Of a stretch of 18,543 nt of DNA, positions 11,572-18,203 are shown in pieces. Position 1 is the first letter of the stretch. Every line of letters starts with the position of its first letter. The position numbers were made by a program, and so were the translations under genes. The stretch comes from Halieaceae bacterium (GTDB lineage Bacteria; Pseudomonadota; Gammaproteobacteria; Pseudomonadales; Halieaceae), in assembly GCA_009886815.1 (NCBI GenBank), contig QXYP01000034.1:1-18543 (forward strand), written 5' to 3'. The notes under the pieces were generated by a model. That model saw only the letters and a program-made list of their open reading frames with translations. It was not told the origin of the DNA and searched no databases.

Positions 11572-11594
11572 GCTCGATTATTTAAGGAGGCAGC

Positions 11595-11894
11595 ATGACT
11601 ACTTGGAACGCCAAAGGATACTCAGAAAGCCCAGCCGCCCATTTTGTTCAGTCGCTCACTACAGATGAGTTGCTAATACTGATCAAAAACATCACGGGCA
11701 AAACATACAACATCGACCACTACCCCGGTAATAAGAAGGGCGGCCTAATCGGTTCGCTCAACCGAATTGCTATCAAGCACCTACAGGGGCTAACCGGCCA
11801 GGATCAACACGCAGGGCCGCGATACGGGCGAACCAGCCCGAAAACCCCTGAGGCATTAGCTAAGTGGCTGACCGGAATGGATCGTCAAGTATGA
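11595..11894 (+). CDS. 99-residue hypothetical protein heading the recombination operon
   Basis: AAGGAGG lies four bases before the ATG. The product (MTTWNAKGYSESPAAHFVQS...) is predicted mainly helical, with a basic patch around KKGGLIGSLNRIAIKHLQGL and a C-terminal AKWLTGMD. The stop overlaps the ATG of the DUF2800 nuclease (ATGA), so it is translated with the recombination genes. I do not recognise the family. Confidence 0.65.
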   Translation: MTTWNAKGYSESPAAHFVQSLTTDELLILIKNITGKTYNIDHYPGNKKGGLIGSLNRIAIKHLQGLTGQDQHAGPRYGRTSPKTPEALAKWLTGMDRQV

Positions 11895-12952
11895 GCGACC
11901 ATTCCTTAATATCTCCCAGTATGCTCAATAGGATGTTTCAGTGTCCCGGTAGCGTGCTGGCGAGCGTCGGTTATCCAGACACCAGTAGCCCGGCCGCGGC
12001 TCACGGCACCATGTTGCACAACATTGCCGAAGAAGTGCTCCGGATCGGGTTCACCGATGCGTCTAGTTTAGAGTCTGATGACTGGCAAATGGTGCAAGAT
12101 TACGTTGCATACGTTAAGGACATTAAGCATGGGCCAGGTGCCCATCTTTACGTCGAGCACGATGTCTCACTCAGGCAATACGTCACCGATATGCGCGGCT
12201 CGATCGACGCACTAGTAGTGTCCGACAATGCGATCCACTGCATTGACCTTAAGACCGGCGCCCACCCCGTATCGGCCGAAAACAATTCTCAGCTGTTGGC
12301 GTATGCCCTGGGTGCTACTGATGAGTTCGATGGCTGGGCCAAAGAAATCTACGTGCATATATGGCAACCGGGGAACATCAGCACCACCCGCGTCACTGAG
12401 GATGAGCTCACCCAATTCAGCGAGAAACTAATGGCATCCAGCACGGTGGCGCTCGAGGCCGGCGCCCCGCGTAACCCATCGGACGATGCCTGCAGGTTCT
12501 GTAAGGCTGCACCGGAGTGCCCAGCTCTCTATGGGCAACAGCTGGCAGTGGTCGGCGGTGACTTCACCGATCTGACGGCGCCAGAAAAGCTGACCGATGA
12601 GCAGATTGCCACCGTAGTGCTGAACCGGGCTCGCATTGAGAAATGGATGAAGGGCGTATGGACGTATGCCCTCGACAGGCATAACCGCAACGAACCGCTC
12701 ACTGGCGTGAAGGTTGTTGAGGGTAGAGCCATGAGAAAATTTACTACGGCGGGCAAAGCCGCCCTCGTAGAGTACCTAGGCGATGATGCGTATGAGCAGA
12801 AGGTCATCGGTGTCACCGCGGCTGACAAGCTCCTGGGTAAAGAATTGGTGGATGCAATGACCGTTAAGGTAGGTTCACCAACACTGGCAGGGCTCGATGA
12901 TCCGCGTCCTGCCGCCACTAACGTGATCGACGACTTCGATCATCTAAACTAA
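11891..12952 (+). CDS. DUF2800 PD-(D/E)XK nuclease with Cys cluster (RecB/Cas4-like)
   Basis: The 353-residue product has the order of motifs seen in Cas4/AddB-type exonucleases. These are H43 in GTMLH, D106 in GSIDA, D119-L-K121 in the catalytic DxK, and Q134 in NNSQLLAYALG. Cysteines C18, C201, C204 and C210 match the four ligands of a 4Fe-4S cluster that brackets the nuclease core. The family (DUF2800) is regularly found next to DUF2815 in phages and probably acts as a recombination exonuclease. The start is the ATG at 11891 (ATGA overlap), not the in-frame codon at 11864. The gene is followed after 11 bases by the ssDNA-binding protein. Confidence 0.88.
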   Translation: MSDHSLISPSMLNRMFQCPGSVLASVGYPDTSSPAAAHGTMLHNIAEEVLRIGFTDASSLESDDWQMVQDYVAYVKDIKHGPGAHLYVEHDVSLRQYVTDMRGSIDALVVSDNAIHCIDLKTGAHPVSAENNSQLLAYALGATDEFDGWAKEIYVHIWQPGNISTTRVTEDELTQFSEKLMASSTVALEAGAPRNPSDDACRFCKAAPECPALYGQQLAVVGGDFTDLTAPEKLTDEQIATVVLNRARIEKWMKGVWTYALDRHNRNEPLTGVKVVEGRAMRKFTTAGKAALVEYLGDDAYEQKVIGVTAADKLLGKELVDAMTVKVGSPTLAGLDDPRPAATNVIDDFDHLN

Positions 12953-12963
12953 AGGTACTAAAA

Positions 12964-13494
12964 ATGTCTAAATTAATGTTAAGCACAGTCCGACTCAGCT
13001 TCCCTTCACTGTTTGAGCACGCCGAATACAAAGGCGACAGCTTGGGCAAGTATGAGTGCACATTCCTGATCGATAAAGATTCGGACCAGGTTGAGCACAT
13101 ACAAAAGGCCATCAAGGCGGTCGGCACCGATGTGCTCGGTAAAGACTGGAGCAAGGCGAAACTCTGCCTGCAGGATGGCGCCGAGAAAGATTATGACGGC
13201 TATGAAAATTGCTTCGCACTGAAGGCCACTACCAAAAAGCGGCCTGTTGTCATGAATAAGGACAAGTCCTTACTCACGGCAGAGGACGATGTGATCTACG
13301 CCGGCTGTTATGTGAATGCATCCATATCGATCTACGCCTTCCAGAACACCTACGGCCGATTTGTCCAGGCTCAGCTGAACGCTGTGCAGTTCTGTAAGGA
13401 CGGTGACAAATTCGGCGGCGGTGATACGTTCAGCCTCGATGAGTTTGAGGATCTTTCCGGGGGTGATTCCGATGACGATACAATTCCCTTCTAG
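12964..13494 (+). CDS. ssb: DUF2815 ssDNA-binding protein
   Basis: The 176-residue product fits DUF2815, a phage OB-fold-type single-strand-binding family often paired with DUF2800. Segments typical of it are the opening strand LMLSTVRLSFPSLFEH, GKYECTFLIDK, and a late NASISIYAFQNTYGRFVQAQLNAVQF. The last 25 residues are acidic and end DDDTIPF, very like the DDDIPF tip by which bacterial SSB proteins recruit partner enzymes. It likely coats single strands for the nuclease, helicase and primase encoded around it. AAGG stands about eight bases before the ATG. The following helicase gene overlaps its end in another frame. Confidence 0.85.
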   Translation: MSKLMLSTVRLSFPSLFEHAEYKGDSLGKYECTFLIDKDSDQVEHIQKAIKAVGTDVLGKDWSKAKLCLQDGAEKDYDGYENCFALKATTKKRPVVMNKDKSLLTAEDDVIYAGCYVNASISIYAFQNTYGRFVQAQLNAVQFCKDGDKFGGGDTFSLDEFEDLSGGDSDDDTIPF

Positions 13495-14704
13495 AGAGAT
13501 GATAGAAGAGGCGGCCCCTTCGGGGGCCTTTTTTACACACCAAATCAACGCAAGCGAGGAGATAGCCGACCGCATTGAGCGGAACGGGTTTGCTGCCCTT
13601 GCCGGCGCTCCGCGATCAGGCAAGACTGCCACCGCTATCCGGGCTTGCGAGCTACTGCACAAAGATTCTGTGCTGGTGTTCACGCCAAAGGCGGCGATCC
13701 CAGGGTGGCACTCTGAGATAGAGCGCACTGGCACCAAAGTCCACATGACCGTGACCAACTATGAGCAGGCTCACAAGCTAGACCCGGATGACTATGATTT
13801 CGTTATCTTGGATGAGAGCCACCGACTGGGTAACCGTGGCAAGCCCACCAAGCGGGTGATCAACATCGCCCGTATCGCCCTACATAAGCACCTACTGATC
13901 ATGAGCGGCACCATGATCATTGAGACGCCGCTGGCGATCTACTACCAGCAGGCCATCAGTGAATACGGCCCGTTTCAGTACCAAAGCTTTTATAAGTTCT
14001 TCCAGAAGTACGGCATCCCTAACACGATCAACATTAACGGCCGCACGATCGAGCAGTACAACCGGGCCAAGCCTGAGCTCGAGTGGGAGATCGCTAAGTT
14101 TGTGATCCCCATGACGCAGGAGGACGCCGGCATCGTTGGCTCCGCGGTCGATGAGCTGCATTCGGTCAAGCTCAGCCCTGAGACAAAGCAGATGATCAAG
14201 GATGTAAAAGATGGGGTGCTGGAAATCGGCGATAACGAGTTTATCGTTGAGTCGCTAATGGCTGAGCGATCGGCCATCCATCAGCTGGAGTATGGCGGGC
14301 TGAAAATCGGTGATAAGTATCTCGAGACTGGCGCCGATGAGGTGGCCGATTACATACTCGAGACGTTCGGTGACCATGACAAACTGGCGCTGATGTGTCA
14401 CTACGTCAGCACGCGGCAGGTTTTCCAGCGTAAGTTCAAGAAGGCGCTGTTGCTGAGCTCCAACGCTCACGCAGAGGGTGTTGACCTATCGGCCTACTCT
14501 GACTTTGTGGTGGCTGGCACTGATTTCTCTGGTGCTAAGCACGCGCAGCGGCGGGAGCGTGGGATCAATATGATGCGCCGTGGTGACTGTGTGGTGCATT
14601 TCATAGTGACCAACGGTGGCATCAGCCGCCCGGTCTATAACGCGGTGACCGACAAGAAAGACTTCAACCTATCTCAATATCGGAAATGGCGAGGTAAGCA
14701 ATGA
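13472..14704 (+). CDS. SF2 (SNF2-like) helicase
   Basis: The 410-residue product carries an HQ motif (H23-Q24), Walker A GAPRSGKT (45-52), DESH Walker B (114-117), motif III SGTM, and a C-terminal RecA-like half with ALLLSSNAHAEGVDLSAYSDFVV and QRRERG (motif VI-like). It would be an ATP-driven DNA translocase or branch-migrating helicase in recombination or replication. The start at 13472 is chosen because GGGGGTGA lies upstream and the HQ motif needs the N-terminus. An ATG at 13499 is possible, and an in-frame codon at 13403 is too far inside the previous gene. The first codons contain the terminator-like hairpin at 13513. The 3' end overlaps the antisense VRR-NUC gene by 41 bases. Confidence 0.83.
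   Translation: MTIQFPSREMIEEAAPSGAFFTHQINASEEIADRIERNGFAALAGAPRSGKTATAIRACELLHKDSVLVFTPKAAIPGWHSEIERTGTKVHMTVTNYEQAHKLDPDDYDFVILDESHRLGNRGKPTKRVINIARIALHKHLLIMSGTMIIETPLAIYYQQAISEYGPFQYQSFYKFFQKYGIPNTININGRTIEQYNRAKPELEWEIAKFVIPMTQEDAGIVGSAVDELHSVKLSPETKQMIKDVKDGVLEIGDNEFIVESLMAERSAIHQLEYGGLKIGDKYLETGADEVADYILETFGDHDKLALMCHYVSTRQVFQRKFKKALLLSSNAHAEGVDLSAYSDFVVAGTDFSGAKHAQRRERGINMMRRGDCVVHFIVTNGGISRPVYNAVTDKKDFNLSQYRKWRGKQ
13513..13534 (+). terminator. Intrinsic-terminator hairpin inside the start of the helicase gene
   Basis: GGCCCC-TTCG-GGGGCC with TTTTTT after it is a textbook terminator: six GC pairs closed by a stable TTCG-type tetraloop. It lies 19 bases after the ssDNA-binding protein stop, but also within codons 15-21 of the helicase ORF (residues APSGAFF). 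Ribosomes starting the helicase would cover it, so readthrough may depend on translation. Confidence 0.75.
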
Positions 14705-14951
14705 CGTCCTCCACAGACTCAGCCAGGATTGCTAAACCGCCGGCGGCTTCGATGCGCTTAAGTTGGGCTATCTGCAATTTGGATGCCTTACCGCCCGGGC
14801 GCTTAACCTCAATGGCGACAAACCGCCCAGAGATCACTGCCAGCAAATCTGGCGTGCCTCTCTTGTTGCTGGCCATGACCTTACAAGTCCAGCACTCAGG
14901 CAAAGTGGATAAATAACTGGAGATTGATTTCTGTATGGCCGATTCAAGCAT
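14664..14951 (-). CDS. VRR-NUC nuclease
   Basis: The 95-residue product is a stand-alone VRR-NUC domain. It shows GTPDLLAVISG (D35), the catalytic ExK in AIEVKRPGG (E48, K50), and Q60 in SKLQIAQLKRI, then a closing EAAGGLAILAESVEDV. Phage members form homodimers that cut branched DNA such as flaps or junctions. The gene lies antisense to its neighbours: its 3' end overlaps the helicase by 41 bases and its first codons overlap the start of the plus-strand zinc-ribbon gene at 14935. It therefore needs its own leftward promoter, which I cannot see clearly. Confidence 0.9.
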   Translation of the reverse strand: MLESAIQKSISSYLSTLPECWTCKVMASNKRGTPDLLAVISGRFVAIEVKRPGGKASKLQIAQLKRIEAAGGLAILAESVEDVIAYLAISDIEIG

Positions 14952-15090
14952 AAAAGATTGTAAGCCCTGCGTGAATTGCGGTGCAACTGCTCAGCCTGTA
15001 CGTACCGCAGCCGAGTTGCGGCTTGTCGGTTTCTACTGCCCGGCCTGTAAACACTACGACAAAGCTATAGGCAGAGAGAGAAAACTGTGA
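14935..15090 (+). CDS. 51-residue zinc-ribbon protein
   Basis: C9, C12, C15 and the pair C35-PA-C38 form a zinc ribbon (KPCVNCGATAQ ... FYCPACKHYDKA), the layout seen in small phage zinc proteins of the Com/Lar type. GGAG lies about 12 bases before the ATG, a long spacing. The first 17 bases overlap the start of VRR-NUC on the other strand. It ends with a basic tail (IGRERKL) and is followed by a strong terminator, so it may be the last gene of the 11595 unit. Confidence 0.6.
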   Translation: MADSSIKDCKPCVNCGATAQPVRTAAELRLVGFYCPACKHYDKAIGRERKL

Positions 15091-15115
15091 TACAAAATAC
15101 ATGCTGAGTGTTTTC

Positions 15116-15171
15116 CAAACGTTTGACACCCAGTAAAGCCCGCTTGAGTTACCCCTCGGCGGGCTTTTTTT
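15116..15171 (+). terminator. Strong terminator with a 10-bp palindrome before it
   Basis: AAAGCCCGC (15135-15143) pairs with GCGGGCTTT (15159-15167), followed by T to 15171. The loop holds a further GAG/CTC pair. The A-run on the left makes it partly usable from the other strand for the leftward gene ending at 15170. The perfect palindrome CAAACGTTTG lies at 15116-15125. Confidence 0.85.
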
Positions 15172-15376
15172 ATACCTTCCGCCACAGTCGGTACTGACCC
15201 CCAGGCTCCTGTCGTTGGGTAAACTTCCACTTCATTCTCCGCTCAAAATAAGCCTTTACGCGGAGGCACGTCTTTTGGTCTACCAAGATACACTGGCCGA
15301 TCTGCCAGCCGTCTAGCGATGAGTAATCACAGCGTGCTCTACTCTCAGGCATCTCGTGCCCGTCGATCAGCTCCAT
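15170..15376 (-). CDS. 68-residue basic hypothetical protein
   Basis: The product begins MELIDGHEMPESRARCDYSS and continues with a hydrophobic GWQIGQCILV segment. It ends KWKFTQRQEPGGQYRLWRKV, a pattern I recall from small phage proteins of unknown role (a Lys-Phe-Thr-Arg strand, a GG turn, then RLWR). Only a weak GGAA site precedes the ATG. It is transcribed leftwards, divergent from the 15440 gene, and ends at the terminator T-run. Confidence 0.6.
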   Translation of the reverse strand: MELIDGHEMPESRARCDYSSLDGWQIGQCILVDQKTCLRVKAYFERRMKWKFTQRQEPGGQYRLWRKV

Positions 15377-15399
15377 AATAAATTCCGTACATTAATAAA

Positions 15400-15421
15400 T
15401 TTGGTGATAGTATATACCAAA
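15400..15421. promoter_or_regulatory. Operator-like inverted repeat between divergent genes
   Basis: TTTGGT (15400-15405) and ACCAAA (15416-15421) are exact inverted repeats around the AT-rich centre GATAGTATAT. The centre holds a -10-like TATACT on the minus strand. It lies in the 63-base gap between the 15170 and 15440 genes, so it may control both. Confidence 0.5.
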
Positions 15422-15439
15422 CACAGAGGGGTAGAGAAA

Positions 15440-15700
15440 ATGGTTACAAGATGGATAGGGCCGGATAACGGTGATGGCCGGGTAGTGGATTTTGGCATGA
15501 GCAAGAACGAGATCGAGACACGGCGCAGTGAGGTTGATCAGGTGGTCAATCAGCTGGGGTCTATGTCAGAGCTCTCAGTTGTCCATGTAACGGAGGTTTG
15601 CGACAGCCTGGGTATCGACGCCTACCCAGTCTTGTCTGCCGTAGAGAAGCTTAGAACGGCTTGTGATGAGGCTATAAACAAGCTGGAGGGTTATCTGTAA
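15440..15700 (+). CDS. 86-residue hypothetical protein
   Basis: The ATG at 15440, with a GGGGTAGAG stretch upstream, is taken over an in-frame start at 15356 that would run through the divergent promoter gap. The product (MVTRWIGPDNGDGRVVDFGM...) has a short strand-rich start and then two long helices (KNEIETRRSEVDQVVNQLG and AVEKLRTACDEAINKLEGYL) that could pair as a coiled coil. No family is recognised. The TAA overlaps the next ATG by one base. Confidence 0.65.
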   Translation: MVTRWIGPDNGDGRVVDFGMSKNEIETRRSEVDQVVNQLGSMSELSVVHVTEVCDSLGIDAYPVLSAVEKLRTACDEAINKLEGYL

Positions 15701-15975
15701 TGGCCAGACGCCAGAAGCTAAGTATTTGCGGCCGTTACTGGCTGCCGGCAGAGGAAGTGGCCTACCGGAATAAGGCCGATGAAAGGCAGGATATACAAAA
15801 AGATGTAGAGGATTTTCTGGCCAGAGGCGGATCGATAGACAAGCTCTCGCACAGCGGCCAGTCGCAGGATCCTAACACTGAGGCTGAGTACCGGGACATG
15901 TTCAAGCAGAACTTATCCTTTGGCCATAAGCGCAACAGGAAGATTCAGTTCAACCACAAATTGCGTTACAAGTAA
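15700..15975 (+). CDS. 91-residue basic hypothetical protein
   Basis: The product begins MARRQKLSICGRYWLPAEEV, has a helix with DIQKDVEDFLARGGSIDKL, and ends in a highly basic tail (GHKRNRKIQFNHKLRYK). The RxxDIxxFLxxGGxIxxL pattern recalls small phage regulatory proteins, without a firm family. DNA binding is plausible. It is translationally coupled to the 15440 gene (TAATG) and is the last plus-strand gene before the leftward structural block. Confidence 0.6.
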   Translation: MARRQKLSICGRYWLPAEEVAYRNKADERQDIQKDVEDFLARGGSIDKLSHSGQSQDPNTEAEYRDMFKQNLSFGHKRNRKIQFNHKLRYK

Positions 15976-15981
15976 TGGAGG

Positions 15982-16033
15982 CCCTGGGGGCACCGCAGCT
16001 TACCGGGGCGACCGCGATGAACGCCCCCCCAGG
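15982..16033. repeat. Inverted repeat at convergent gene junction
   Basis: CCTGGGGGC (15983-15991) can pair with GCCCCCCCAGG (16023-16033) across a 31-base loop, with small bulges. It lies between the end of the 15700 gene and the end of the lipoprotein gene. No T-run follows on either strand, so it may be a barrier hairpin or simply a weak terminator. Confidence 0.4.
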
Positions 16034-16042
16034 ACCATTAAC

Positions 16043-16249
16043 TCACTCCTCTGTCTCGACCTCGGTCTCATCACCATCGATGATTATGGTGATCTGAACT
16101 TCCGGGGTTTTATCGATGCCCCTACTGCTTAGCACCGCCTCGAGCTGTTCGGCGGTCAGGGTGCATCCGACCAAAATCAGCCCAGCCAAGAAAATTGCGA
16201 GGAGTTTATCCACCACTAGTGACCGTATTCGTTGCATGCTTCTGAGCAT
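16043..16249 (-). CDS. Small lipoprotein
   Basis: The 68-residue product has a basic start (MLRSMQRIRS), a hydrophobic segment (LLAIFLAGLILVGC) and a lipobox LVGC with Cys29. It should be lipid-anchored after cleavage by signal peptidase II. The mature part is about 40 residues with an acidic end (IIIDGDETEVETEE). The first 44 bases overlap the end of the secreted-protein gene. Starts at 16249, at ATG 16237 or at GTG codons near 16217 are all possible; none has a clear ribosome site. Rz1-like spanin is a possibility from size and lipobox, but there is no Rz partner in a nested frame, so the role is open. Confidence 0.6.
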   Translation of the reverse strand: MLRSMQRIRSLVVDKLLAIFLAGLILVGCTLTAEQLEAVLSSRGIDKTPEVQITIIIDGDETEVETEE

Positions 16250-17561
16250 ATCCGTAGCTCATGGCACCGTTAACGATCCTGGTCGCACTAAATCCTATAA
16301 CAGGGAGTCCCTGCAGTACTTTGCCTGCATTGTCAGCTGGCATTAGATTAGAGAACTTGATCTTAGCCGCGCCGTTCTGGTACGGGAAAGAGACTGAGGT
16401 GGCGTTATCGATCAGCAGGGCTGACTTGCCTTCATACGCCATGAAGCTGACAGCGTCACACAGCTGACCCTCAACACCGGTGCTATCCGGCACAAAGGTG
16501 CCCGTCCCGGTTGTCTTATTGGCGCTACGATCAAACCGCGTTAGGTTGATCGCCTCACAGGCCGTAGTGTCCGCCTTGGTGCTGTCATACGCCTTGGTGA
16601 ACGGTGCGAAAGCCGCAGTAGAGTTAACGAAAAACCGCTTGGTTGGCGACATGACCACCCAGTCTGTCTCGGCAGCAATCGTATCTTCGGTCTGCACCTC
16701 GTTATAGATCGAACCGGTGCTGAGTGCGGCTGTAAGGGCCAAGGCGCCCGATCGTGGCTGACCGGTGTAATCGTGCACTACCGTGCCCACGCGCGCACTG
16801 GTGGCGCCCTCGTCGAGCTCTGGCTGTAGCGTCCCGGTGCCAGTGTGATAGTTAACACCGGACCTGGCCCAACCGTCGATCGCCGTCACAGGGATATTCA
16901 TCGAGTAGGCTTTGTTAGGGTTGATGAAAATCGAGTTACCAGTGAGACCGCCTGTTGGCGAGGTGACGCTGGTTGCTGTGTTACTAGCCCAGACTCCCTC
17001 AGTCCACAGCTTCAGCACCGCATCACAATCTGACAGGTCGATAGACGAATCGACAACACCCATCTCGATGACCTCTATGTGCCCGGTCAGTGTACGCTCG
17101 ATAGACGGGTTGCCGGTCTCGCTATCGTACAGATACGGCACGAACGGTTGCCGACGCAAAGTCGCCCCGTTAAACAGAGTGGTCTGAGTACCGCCGTAAG
17201 ATCCGTTAGCCGTGCCCAGGGCTGGTACTGTGCAGGTAGTGTCCGATGCCAACACGGCCGCTCCGCCCTTTTCGTCCTTGTCGATCGCCAAGGCCAGAAT
17301 GTCATTGGGTGGTAGGTAGCCGTTAAATTCCAGGATCACGGTGCTATTACGTGACTCCAGAAATCTGATCTTGATTGCCTTGTTATCATCGGTTGTGTTC
17401 ACAATGTGCAGATAGGTGTTGCTCTCGTTTAGCACACTGAAAAACGGATACAGCAAAACCTGCCCATCACCTTCCGGGCTGACATACTGCTGCGCTGATA
17501 CTGCTGTCGATAAGGTAACGGCCGCAATAGCCGTGTGCATCTTTCGCTTAAGGGTTCTCAT
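16206..17561 (-). CDS. Secreted protein of bacterial host type
   Basis: The 451-residue product has a clear signal peptide (MRTLKRKMHTAIAAVTLSTA, cleavage after AVSA at residue 23). The mature start GDGQVLLYPFFSV ... HIVNTTDDNKAIKIRFLESR matches a family of exported gammaproteobacterial proteins of unknown function that I recall as opening GQVLLYPYY...VVNTT..KVRFLE. The rest is beta-rich, with Thr/Ser/Gly repeats, typical of a surface or outer-membrane protein. AGGAG seven bases before the ATG supports the start. It lies downstream of tail-fibre genes in the same orientation, so it may be a moron that changes the host surface, or a virion-attached adhesin. Signal peptide and family likeness are seen; role is inferred. 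Confidence 0.7.
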   Translation of the reverse strand: MRTLKRKMHTAIAAVTLSTAVSAQQYVSPEGDGQVLLYPFFSVLNESNTYLHIVNTTDDNKAIKIRFLESRNSTVILEFNGYLPPNDILALAIDKDEKGGAAVLASDTTCTVPALGTANGSYGGTQTTLFNGATLRRQPFVPYLYDSETGNPSIERTLTGHIEVIEMGVVDSSIDLSDCDAVLKLWTEGVWASNTATSVTSPTGGLTGNSIFINPNKAYSMNIPVTAIDGWARSGVNYHTGTGTLQPELDEGATSARVGTVVHDYTGQPRSGALALTAALSTGSIYNEVQTEDTIAAETDWVVMSPTKRFFVNSTAAFAPFTKAYDSTKADTTACEAINLTRFDRSANKTTGTGTFVPDSTGVEGQLCDAVSFMAYEGKSALLIDNATSVSFPYQNGAAKIKFSNLMPADNAGKVLQGLPVIGFSATRIVNGAMSYGYAQKHATNTVTSGG

Positions 17562-17590
17562 TTGGCGTCTCCTATTGAGAGTTGGTGTTG

Positions 17591-18193
17591 CTATTTAACC
17601 GGGTTAGGAACCTCCGGCCATTCGATATGCTTCGGCCATCCATCGGCCTCCGGTAAATCTCGAAGCGCCTGTCGGTACACTAGAAATTCATCCGTGTTCT
17701 TGATACCGCAGTCAGGCATGTGGATGAAATCGGTCATGGCAAGGCGATCATTACGCTCGTACCTGACAGCCAGCTCCATGTTCTGATACTGAATCTCCCG
17801 CTCCTCATCGGTGAGGTTTATGATGTTCCAGCCGATCGTTTCTTGGTACGGCGAGTTATAATCTTCTTGCTCGATGCGCTCCGACCAAACGTCATAATCT
17901 GGTTGATCCAAAATAACGGGGAAAATCTCTTGAGCCATGTAATTCTCTGGCTCCACATCAATAGATCCTTCTAATGGGATAGGGCATTCCTTTTCGTGTT
18001 GAACTGCCCGAGTCCAGTAGCCGCCTGCAACAGACCCCACAGCCTCGATCAGCTCAATAAGCTTTGCCTTACTGAAGTCTGGCGGGTTTAGCGATTTGTA
18101 ATACTGGAAATCCGGGTTGTCCTCCGATGTGAACTTGACCAGCATATACTCGCGCTCGGGATCGTACTCTTCTATCTCGTATTTGATCTTCAT
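17591..18193 (-). CDS. Tail fibre assembly chaperone (Phage_tail_APC-like)
   Basis: The C-terminal 55 residues of this 200-residue protein fit the tail-assembly chaperone pattern. There is a helix YERNDRLAMTDF (145-156), then YRQALRDLP (173-181) and GWPKHIEWP (185-193), followed by a Pro-rich end. Such proteins help the neighbouring tail fibre fold and trimerise and are not kept in the virion. The N-terminal part (EEYDPEREYMLVKFTSEDN...) resembles the small beta domain of these proteins. GAGGA lies seven bases before the ATG. It follows the Gly-rich tail fibre directly, as usual. Confidence 0.82.
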   Translation of the reverse strand: MKIKYEIEEYDPEREYMLVKFTSEDNPDFQYYKSLNPPDFSKAKLIELIEAVGSVAGGYWTRAVQHEKECPIPLEGSIDVEPENYMAQEIFPVILDQPDYDVWSERIEQEDYNSPYQETIGWNIINLTDEEREIQYQNMELAVRYERNDRLAMTDFIHMPDCGIKNTDEFLVYRQALRDLPEADGWPKHIEWPEVPNPVK

Positions 18194-18203
18194 CTATCTG
18201 TCC

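Noticed and set aside
16043..16249. Rz1 spanin lipoprotein
   Set aside because: There is a lipobox, but no Rz gene in an embedding frame and no Pro-rich mature part.
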